Shown here in pieces: positions 1-5,193 of a DNA stretch of 6,102 bases. This DNA comes from Armatimonas sp043757465. Its GTDB lineage: Bacteria > Armatimonadota > Armatimonadia > Armatimonadales > Armatimonadaceae. The translations under genes were made by a program, and so were the position numbers. A model generated the notes under the pieces. The model saw nothing but the letters and a program-made list of their open reading frames with translations. It did not search any database and was not told the DNA's origin. Position 1 is the stretch's first letter, and each line of letters opens with the position of its first letter. The stretch spans positions 1-6,102 of the forward strand of contig NZ_JAYVPL010000078.1 in assembly GCF_043757465.1 (NCBI RefSeq), in the 5' to 3' direction.

Positions 1-161
1 AAACGGAAAGGAACAACGACGCGGCTTCGCCGCCGGGGAAACCCACAACGACCAACGAAGACTAACTCACTCGATGGACCAAATCAGGGGTACACGCCAC
101 GTCCCTGCTCCTCGTCGCGCCGAATTCCCAGATACTGTGCTGACTCCGTGCCAACGCGTAG
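1..161. other. Non-coding left-edge segment with small hairpin and repeated 8-mer
   Basis: No convincing reading frame covers this stretch. It contains a perfect 5-bp inverted repeat, GCGGC-TTC-GCCGC, at 21-33. The 8-mer ACAACGAC occurs at 13-20 and again at 45-52, so the hairpin sits between two direct copies. This could be the edge of an extragenic repeat element or the 3' end region of a gene outside the window. There is no T-run after the hairpin on the + strand, so it is not a typical intrinsic terminator. The remainder, 53-161, shows nothing I can name. Confidence 0.3.
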
Positions 162-296
162 TCAGTATTCTTTGCCATCGGCGAGCATTTTATAGCTGGT
201 GTTGTTGAGGCTAATCACGCCAGAGAGCGGTGCAATCTCAAGCGAGGTTGTCTTGGCAAGGAGCAGGGCGCGCTCACACAGGGTTTCTGGGGTCAT
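162..296 (-). CDS. Possible small hypothetical protein (44 aa)
   Basis: A short leftward frame runs from ATG at 296-294 to a stop at 162-164 and would encode 44 residues, beginning MTPETLCERALLLAK and ending MLADGKEY. I do not recognise it. The frame stays open further upstream, across the start of the DUF3500 gene, but that part reads as antisense shadow, so I chose the ATG at 296. Third codon positions are moderately GC-rich and the composition is soluble and protein-like. There is no clear Shine-Dalgarno sequence before the ATG. If real, it is divergent from the DUF3500 gene and shares the 297-390 region with it. It may equally be a chance frame. Confidence 0.3.
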   Translation of the reverse strand: MTPETLCERALLLAKTTSLEIAPLSGVISLNNTSYKMLADGKEY

Positions 297-375
297 AGTG
301 AAAATAAGTCTACCACTTGGGTAAGAGCAGGAAAACGCAGAGATTCTGCAGAATGGAAGACGTGTGTGTTCCAAA

Positions 376-382
376 GGGAGGA
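376..382 (+). promoter_or_regulatory. Ribosome binding site of the DUF3500 gene
   Basis: The motif GGGAGGA lies 8 bases before the ATG at 391. It decides the start: a GTG at 364 in the same frame would put this purine run inside the gene and would add nine residues before the Tat signal. It is the clearest Shine-Dalgarno match seen before any start codon in the window. Confidence 0.75.
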
Positions 383-390
383 ACAAAAAA

Positions 391-1398
391 ATGAAGGATT
401 TTTCAAGCGACGGTGTGAGCCGACGCAAGTTTTTGCAAACGGTGGGGGGCATTGCTCTGGGAAGCGCGACGGCGGGGCTCCTGCCCGCTGAGGCGCAGAC
501 CACCCCGCGCGTCGCGAAGTCGCCGCAAGCCGAGACGCTGGTCAAGACGCTCTTTGAGAGCCTGACCCCTAAGCAGAAAGAAACGCTCTGCATGCCCTGG
601 GAGCATCCCAAGCGAAGCATGGTGGGAGCAAACTGGGCCATTGTGAAGCCCACGATTGCTGAGATATTCACCGCCGATCAGCAAAAGATGGTCGAGGGAA
701 TCCTGCGTGGCGTGACGAGCGAGGAGTGGTACCCACGGGTTCTGGAGCAGATGAAACACGACGGCGGTGGGCTGGAGGAGTACCACGTGGCACTCTTTGG
801 CGACCCCAAGAGTGCGAGTGGCAAGTTCGAGTGGGTGCTCACCGGGCGCCATGTTACGCTGCGTGCTGATGGTCACTCCAACGCCAACGCGGCCTTTGGC
901 GGGCCGATCTTCTACGGCCATGCCCCTAAAGACACCGAAGACCCCAGTCACCCGGGTAATGTCTACTGGCAGCAAGCCCAGCAAGCCAATGCCGTCTTCC
1001 AGGCGCTCGATGGCAAGCAGCGCGCCGTGGCGCTCCGGGAGAAGGCGCCCCGTGAGGATCAGATCAAGCTCCAGGGCAAGACCGGAGAGTTTGCTGGAAT
1101 CGCTATTGGGGAACTCTCCAAGGATCAGAAGAAGCTGGTGCAGAAGACTATGCAGAGCCTGCTCTCGCCCTACCGTCCCTCGGATGCAAGCGATGCGATG
1201 AAGGCGATTGAGGCCAACGGTGGGCTGGACAAGATCCACCTCGCGTTCTACAAACAAGAGGATCTGGGCAGCGATGGTGTCTGGGATATCTGGCGGCTGG
1301 AGGGGCCTGCGCTGGTTTGGCACTTCCGAGGCGCGCCGCATGTCCATACCTGGGTCAATATCGCAAAAGATGCCAAACTCGCGGATGGGCATGTCTAG
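391..1398 (+). CDS. Tat-exported DUF3500 family protein
   Basis: The protein has 335 residues. It opens with a twin-arginine signal: S10-R-R-K-F-L-Q16 matches the Tat consensus, a hydrophobic stretch follows (about 17-31), and a likely cleavage site lies after A33-E-A35. The mature part resembles DUF3500 (Pfam PF12006), a family of unknown biochemical function found in many environmental bacteria. Recognisable blocks are LTPKQKETL near 58-66, GRHVTLRADGHSNANAAFGG at 152-171, and the C-terminal WRLEGPALVWHFRGAPHVHT at 301-320. Histidines at 154, 162, 177, 311, 317 and 319 sit in these blocks and could form a metal or substrate site; that is inference. Tat export implies folding before export, often with a bound cofactor. 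The start is ATG at 391 because of the good ribosome binding site at 376-382. The stop TAG at 1396-1398 directly abuts the ATG of the M24 peptidase gene, so the two are almost certainly cotranscribed. Family call good; role unknown. Confidence 0.88.
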   Translation: MKDFSSDGVSRRKFLQTVGGIALGSATAGLLPAEAQTTPRVAKSPQAETLVKTLFESLTPKQKETLCMPWEHPKRSMVGANWAIVKPTIAEIFTADQQKMVEGILRGVTSEEWYPRVLEQMKHDGGGLEEYHVALFGDPKSASGKFEWVLTGRHVTLRADGHSNANAAFGGPIFYGHAPKDTEDPSHPGNVYWQQAQQANAVFQALDGKQRAVALREKAPREDQIKLQGKTGEFAGIAIGELSKDQKKLVQKTMQSLLSPYRPSDASDAMKAIEANGGLDKIHLAFYKQEDLGSDGVWDIWRLEGPALVWHFRGAPHVHTWVNIAKDAKLADGHV

Positions 1399-2673
1399 AT
1401 GAAGTCCCTTTATGAGGTGTCCTACTGGTTTCCCTCCGAGGAGTTTGCCGCCCGCAGAGCGCGGGTCTTTGATGCGATTGGCCCTACTGCGTGTGCTCTG
1501 ATCCAAGGCGGTGGCCCGGTTCTAGGCTTTGAGGTTTTTCGTCAGACCAATGAGTTTTTCTATCTCTGCGGCGTCGAGACTCCCCAGGCATATTTATTGC
1601 TAGACGGCAGAACGCGCACTACGGCGCTCTTCGTGCCCGGGAGCAGTGCCGAGGCGCTGGGGCTGAACCTAGACGCGGTGTATGGCTTAGACAGGCTTGA
1701 GGAGAAGCTCACGGGTATCACCACCCTCTACACGCCGTACGCACCGCCGGAGGGACGGGTGGAGTGCCGTGATGTCTTGCAGCTCTACGCTCGCACGGTT
1801 GCGAAAGACCCCTGGGACGCGGAGATCTCACGCTCGGCGCGCTTCCGGGCGCGGCTGAGTGCGGTGTTCCCCCGGGCTGAGCTGCACGATCTGACACCGA
1901 TTCTGGATGCGCTTCGCGTGATCAAAAGCCCTCGTGAGATCGAGCTGATGCGCTACACCGGAAAGCTCACCGGGCTTGCTGTTAAAGAGGCGATGCAGGC
2001 GACAGCGCCCGGCCTGCGCGAGTACCAGCTCGGCGCGATTGCGGATCACCTCTACCGCGAGGGAGGTGCACGCCGCGAGGGCTACTGCGCGATTATTGCC
2101 AGCGGTGCCAATATCTGGGATGGCCACTACAACCGCAACGACTGTCTGCTCACCGACGGCGACTTAGTGCTGATGGACTACGCGCCCGATGTCTGCAACT
2201 ACACCAATGATATTGGCCGGATGTGGCCCATCAACGGCACCTTCAGTGCACAGCAGCGCACGCTCTACGGCTTTATCGTGGAGTACCACAAAGCCGTCCT
2301 GAAGCGCATTCGCCCCGGAGTTCTGCCCCGGGAGCTTCTGGCAGAGGCCGCCGAGGAAATGCGTGGGATTCTGGAGCAAACCACGTTCGCAAAGCCCATC
2401 TATGCCGAGGCCGCCCAGCGCACTCTGACGTATCGTGGGCATCTCTCGCATCCGGTCGGGATGGCTGTGCACGATGTGGGCGCCTACTTTGAGGTGCCTA
2501 TGCAAGTGGGACTGGTGATCTCCATAGATCCTCAGCTCTGGATACCCGAGGAGCAGCTCTATTTCCGTGTGGAGGATACCATCGTGGTCACCGAGACAGG
2601 ATGTGAGGTTCTGACCGGCCATGTCCCGTTTGAGATCGACGAGATTGAGGCTCTGATGCAAGCGGCTTTTTGA
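1399..2673 (+). CDS. M24 family metallopeptidase, Xaa-Pro aminopeptidase-like
   Basis: The protein has 424 residues, close to the usual length of aminopeptidase P proteins, and no signal peptide, so it is probably cytoplasmic. Residues 1 to about 165 look like the N-terminal AMP_N (creatinase-like) domain, including RQTNEFFYLCGVE near 48-60. Residues about 175-410 form the pita-bread M24 domain. Family knowledge places five dinuclear-metal ligands; here they map to D260 (VLMDYAP), D271 (YTNDIGR), H351 (LSHPVGM), D377 (ISIDPQLW) and E392 (FRVEDTIVV). H243 (DGHYN) and H358 (VHDVG) match the substrate-binding histidines. The fourth ligand is usually Glu in an I/V-E-P-G motif, so Asp here is unusual. 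The expected activity is release of an N-terminal residue before proline, or cleavage of a related imino bond; the exact substrate cannot be read. The gene starts immediately after the DUF3500 stop, with no spacer and no strong ribosome binding site, which suggests translational coupling. Confidence 0.9.
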   Translation: MKSLYEVSYWFPSEEFAARRARVFDAIGPTACALIQGGGPVLGFEVFRQTNEFFYLCGVETPQAYLLLDGRTRTTALFVPGSSAEALGLNLDAVYGLDRLEEKLTGITTLYTPYAPPEGRVECRDVLQLYARTVAKDPWDAEISRSARFRARLSAVFPRAELHDLTPILDALRVIKSPREIELMRYTGKLTGLAVKEAMQATAPGLREYQLGAIADHLYREGGARREGYCAIIASGANIWDGHYNRNDCLLTDGDLVLMDYAPDVCNYTNDIGRMWPINGTFSAQQRTLYGFIVEYHKAVLKRIRPGVLPRELLAEAAEEMRGILEQTTFAKPIYAEAAQRTLTYRGHLSHPVGMAVHDVGAYFEVPMQVGLVISIDPQLWIPEEQLYFRVEDTIVVTETGCEVLTGHVPFEIDEIEALMQAAF

Positions 2674-2675
2674 CA

Positions 2676-2861
2676 AGGGATGCAGTCGGTCTGCGTGCCG
2701 TCGAGAACCTCATACATGTCCACGGTCTCCACGCGATAATTCTGCACTTACTGGGCTTTGATCACCTCAAACTGACCTGCAAACACAACGGTGGCGACGA
2801 GTGCGCAACGGTCAATGCAGGACGAGTCGTACGCGTGGCTCACGAGGGCCTCTTTGTATGA
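2676..2861 (+). pseudogene. C-terminal remnant of a DUF1501 family protein
   Basis: A + strand frame ending with TGA at 2859-2861 reads GLRAVENLIHVHGLHAIILH, then LLGFDHLKLTCKHNGGDECA. From memory of the family this closely resembles the C-terminal end of DUF1501 proteins (exported, alkaline-phosphatase/sulfatase-fold proteins common in Planctomycetota and relatives), where a block like AVENxVHxHDLHATILHLLG is followed by LDHxKLTxRxxGRD and a VVK-type ending. Only about 60 codons are left of a gene normally over 400 codons. Similarity begins a few bases after the stop of the M24 gene, and there is no start codon or ribosome binding site of its own. The GRDFRLTDV-like segment is degraded to GGDECATVNA. 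Its last 22 bases overlap the esterase 3' end tail to tail. I infer a truncated, non-functional relic. Confidence 0.7.
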
Positions 2862-2865
2862 GCCA
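2836..2865. repeat. 7-bp inverted repeat across two convergent stop codons
   Basis: TGGCTCA at 2836-2842 is the reverse complement of TGAGCCA at 2859-2865, with a 16-base loop. The left arm contains the esterase stop (bottom strand, 2840-2842) and the right arm contains the stop of the DUF1501 remnant (top strand, 2859-2861). It could act as a weak bidirectional terminator hairpin, but no T-run follows on either strand, and it may be chance. Confidence 0.3.
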
Positions 2866-3577
2866 GTAGCCAGGTGAAGAGCTCCGGGTTATCGTAAGTA
2901 GCAGTCCAGGAGTCGTGGCCCGCTTCGGGGTAGGTGGTAAATTTTACTTCCATTGCGCCCGCTTTCTTGAGTGCGTCCACCATGTCCTGCGACTCTTGCA
3001 GTGGCACCGTCATGTCTTTCCCGCCATGAAAAACCCAGGTCGGCATGTTCTTCAGGGCTCGCCCCGCCTGACGTGCCTGGCCACCGCCGCAGATCGGGGC
3101 AATCGCCGCAAACCGCTCCGGGTTTGCCGTGGCCCAGGCCCAGGTGCCATAGCCGCCCATCGAGAGCCCCGTCAGATAGACACGATCCGTGTCTGCCGAG
3201 TACTTCGCCAGCACGTCATCTAGCAGCGCATTGAGCGTCTCGACATCCCAGCCACGGCGCGGAAAGACCGGCGCTTGTGGGGAGACCACAATAAAGGGCA
3301 GGTCCTTGCCCTGCGCGATCAGCTTGGGTGGACCGTGGACTTTGACTTTCTCAATATCTGTCCCACTCTCGCCGGAGCCGTGCAGAAAGACCATCACGGG
3401 CCACTTCTTCGCCGGGTCTTTGCCGTAGTCCTTGGGTAAGTAGAGCAAGTAGCCCGCCTTGAGCACCTTGGTGACACTCTTCTCCAGTGTCAGCGGCTTC
3501 TGTATTCCCGCATCTTGCGCCAGCGACGGCACCGCGCCCAGTGCGAGGAGCGCCAGTAAAACAAATCTTCTTCTCAT
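2840..3577 (-). CDS. Secreted alpha/beta-hydrolase esterase (predicted peptidase/PHB-depolymerase-like)
   Basis: The protein has 245 residues. It starts with a Sec-type signal peptide (MRRRF, hydrophobic core 5-15, probable cleavage after S18-L-A20). The rest is a compact alpha/beta hydrolase. VFLHGSGESG at 63-72 gives the oxyanion-hole HG motif. The nucleophile elbow GLSMGGYGTW at 137-146 places the catalytic serine at S139. HGGKD at 184-188 gives the acid D188, and EAGHDSW at 218-224 gives the histidine H221. This arrangement matches the COG4099-type 'predicted peptidase' and feruloyl/acetylxylan-type esterase groups; the sequence does not separate these. It probably acts outside the cytoplasm on ester bonds in polysaccharide or polyester substrates. 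It stands alone as a leftward gene between two + strand gene remnants. The ATG at 3577 is chosen because it gives the signal peptide; no clear ribosome binding site precedes it. Confidence 0.87.
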   Translation of the reverse strand: MRRRFVLLALLALGAVPSLAQDAGIQKPLTLEKSVTKVLKAGYLLYLPKDYGKDPAKKWPVMVFLHGSGESGTDIEKVKVHGPPKLIAQGKDLPFIVVSPQAPVFPRRGWDVETLNALLDDVLAKYSADTDRVYLTGLSMGGYGTWAWATANPERFAAIAPICGGGQARQAGRALKNMPTWVFHGGKDMTVPLQESQDMVDALKKAGAMEVKFTTYPEAGHDSWTATYDNPELFTWLLAHTKRPS

Positions 3578-3618
3578 GCCTAGAGATTCACCACAATGGG
3601 CCGGGTATCCTACTCAGT

Positions 3619-3759
3619 ATGAGTGAACAAACTGCCTATGTCACCGGAGCTGATCGTGGCCTCGGGCTGGCGCTCACCGAAGCGCTCCTGATTCGCGTCT
3701 TTCGCGTCTTTGCCAGTGAGTACGGCCTACACGCTACGGGCTCAGGCCGAGGGAGGTGA
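3619..3759 (+). pseudogene. N-terminal remnant of a short-chain dehydrogenase/reductase
   Basis: From ATG at 3619 the frame reads MSEQTAYVTGADRGLGLALT and then EALLIRVFRVFASEY before unrelated sequence and a TGA at 3757-3759. The TGxxxGxG motif (T9 to G16) after a short beta strand is the classic NAD(P)-binding start of an SDR, and RVFAS fits the second beta strand. Only about 35 residues look homologous out of a usual 230-280. The catalytic Ser, Tyr and Lys are all missing. The frame runs into the 3' end of the sulfatase gene on the other strand, overlapping it by 18 bases. There is no obvious ribosome binding site. I infer a gene stub left by a deletion; a functional 46-residue peptide is unlikely. 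Confidence 0.68.
3692..3709. repeat. 9-bp tandem duplication TTCGCGTCT x2
   Basis: Two perfect adjacent copies of TTCGCGTCT lie at 3692-3700 and 3701-3709. A third partial copy (TT) follows. In the SDR remnant frame they encode the doubled RVF of IRVFRVFA. The repeat lies just before the point where SDR similarity stops, so it may be a local slippage product or part of an extragenic repeat. Confidence 0.6.
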
Positions 3760-5193
3760 GTGGAGCGGCTCGTCGCCGTACCGCTGCTGCAGGCGATCCA
3801 GTTCCTCGTGGAGCTGTGCTTGGACACGGGCGTAGGCGGGGTCGTCGTAGGCGTTGCGGAGCTCGTTGGGGTCTTCCACAAGATCGAAGAGCTCCCAGTA
3901 GGGCGACAAGCGGGGATCGGCGTCCACGATCCCATTCCAGGTGACATCGGGGGGATGGAAGTAGATCAGCTTGTGGGTATTGGTGCGAACGCCGTAGTGG
4001 GCGCAGACATTGTGGCCACCGTGATCCCAGTAGCGGTAGTAGAACGACTCCTTCCACTGGGGCGGAGTTTCGCCACGTAGCAGGGCGCGTCCAGAGACTC
4101 CCTGCATCTGCGGAGGTGCGGGGATACCGGCATATTCTAGCAGTGTCGGGGCAAAGTCCAGGTTCGTGAGTAGTGCGTCCTGGGTGGTATTGGCCGGCAC
4201 CTCCGCCGGATAGCGCAGGAGAAATGGCATCCGGAGGGAGTGATCGTAGATAAAGCGCTTGTCGTACCAACCATGATCGCCCAGGAAGAACCCCTGGTCG
4301 CTGGTGTAGATCACGATCGTGTTGTGCGCCAGGTTGGCTTCGTCGAGGTAGTCGAGCAGGCGGCCCACCGAGGCATCGACGCTGGCCACGCAGCGCAGGT
4401 AGTCCTTGATGTAGCGCTGGTAGTACCAGTTCTTCAGCGCCGCTCCGTCGAGGCCCGGTGGCGGATCACCTTTGACATCGCTCCGGGTCAGGTCGCCGAG
4501 GATGCGCATCTTAGCCATCGCCGCCGCAGGACGCCCCGCGTAGTCGTCGTCGAAGGTCTCTGGTAAGGGGATTTCTTCGTCCGTGTAGAGGTGCTGGTAG
4601 CGCTCCCCCGGCTCCCATCTCCGGTGTGGTGCTTTGTGGTGGACGCAGAGGAAAAAGGGCCGGTCGTCTGTGGGACGCTGAGCGAGCCACTCCAGCGCCT
4701 GATCCGTGAGGATGTCGCTGATATACCCTTTCACTTCCGCGCGCCCCGCCGGGGTGATCAGCTCCGGATCGTGGTAGCGCCCGTGACCCGGCAGAATGGA
4801 CCAGTAGTCGAAGCCCACCGGGTCGGCCGGGACAGCGTTGGGGCCGTGGTGATCGGGGCGGTCGACGTTGTCCGTGATTCCATGCCCGAGGTGCCACTTG
4901 CCGAAGATCGCAGTGCTATATCCTGCTGCCTGCAGGAGCTTCTGTAGCTGGACGGGGCGGCGGTTGTCGAGCGGCTGCCACTCGCGCACGCCGGTGACAT
5001 GCCCGTACTGTCCGGTGAGGATCGTGGCACGGCTGGGGGTGCACAGCGCGTTGGTGCAGTGGCAGTTCGTCAGCCGCACTCCCCCCTGCGCGATGCGATC
5101 TATCTCCGGCGTCTGGTTGATACGACTGCCGTAGGTACTGATAGCATGCGCGGCGTGGTCGTCGCTCATGATAAAGAGGATGTTGGGCTTCAT
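3742..5193 (-). CDS. Type I (formylglycine-dependent) sulfatase
   Basis: The protein has 483 residues, a normal length for S1 sulfatases. KPNILFIMSDDH at the start carries the calcium-binding D11 and D12. C51-T-P-S-R55 is the sulfatase signature, and C51 is the residue that must be converted to formylglycine by a maturase (FGE or anSME type). Other expected active-site parts are present: FGKWHLG at 97-103 (K99, H101), HHKAPH at 185-190, SDQG at 298-301 (D299, Q300), and DKR at 311-313. The C-terminal sub-domain has HYGVRTNTHKLIYF at 399-412, as in N-acetylglucosamine-6-sulfatase-like enzymes, but I cannot fix the substrate. No signal peptide is visible, and the residues just upstream in frame are polar, so a later or earlier start does not supply one. 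The ATG overlaps the stop of the upstream SASA gene by 4 bases (ATGA, 5190-5193), indicating coupling. It likely removes sulfate esters from a glycan together with that esterase. Confidence 0.93.
   Translation of the reverse strand: MKPNILFIMSDDHAAHAISTYGSRINQTPEIDRIAQGGVRLTNCHCTNALCTPSRATILTGQYGHVTGVREWQPLDNRRPVQLQKLLQAAGYSTAIFGKWHLGHGITDNVDRPDHHGPNAVPADPVGFDYWSILPGHGRYHDPELITPAGRAEVKGYISDILTDQALEWLAQRPTDDRPFFLCVHHKAPHRRWEPGERYQHLYTDEEIPLPETFDDDYAGRPAAAMAKMRILGDLTRSDVKGDPPPGLDGAALKNWYYQRYIKDYLRCVASVDASVGRLLDYLDEANLAHNTIVIYTSDQGFFLGDHGWYDKRFIYDHSLRMPFLLRYPAEVPANTTQDALLTNLDFAPTLLEYAGIPAPPQMQGVSGRALLRGETPPQWKESFYYRYWDHGGHNVCAHYGVRTNTHKLIYFHPPDVTWNGIVDADPRLSPYWELFDLVEDPNELRNAYDDPAYARVQAQLHEELDRLQQRYGDEPLHSPPSA

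Noticed and set aside
337..349. Hairpin GCAGA-GAT-TCTGC in the DUF3500 leader as a regulatory element
   Set aside because: Short 5-bp stem with a 3-base loop, no riboswitch or operator pattern around it, and no comparison available.
297..375. Sigma-70-like promoter for the DUF3500 gene
   Set aside because: TTGGGT at 317-322 has no convincing -10 box at proper spacing, so no promoter is claimed.
364..390. Upstream GTG start for the DUF3500 protein
   Set aside because: The ribosome binding site GGGAGGA lies after it, and the ATG at 391 gives a proper Tat signal peptide.
403..1506. Long leftward open frame (367 codons) opposite the DUF3500 gene
   Set aside because: It is antisense to a well-supported gene, has no recognisable domain and ends inside the coding start; GC-rich third positions commonly keep such frames open.
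2559..2843. Leftward frame opposite the DUF1501 remnant, reading GTG at 2843, a TAA at 2748-2750 and then GTG at 2747, with GTGA and TAAGTG junctions that look like coupled small genes
   Set aside because: Codon composition looked coding-like at first, but the + strand reading matches a known family (DUF1501), so this frame is best explained as its shadow; it also contains a stop and runs antisense into the M24 gene.
3723..3749. Inverted repeat CGGCCT (3723-3728) / AGGCCG (3744-3749) at the sulfatase 3' end as a terminator
   Set aside because: Only 6 bp with a 15-base loop and no T-run on the bottom strand; it could be chance.
3734..4270. Leftward frame of 178 codons and several rightward frames (3760-4080, 4240-4566, 4591-4947, 4999-5340) over the sulfatase
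   Set aside because: All overlap a sulfatase with full catalytic motifs and show low-complexity or arginine/proline-rich shadow composition.
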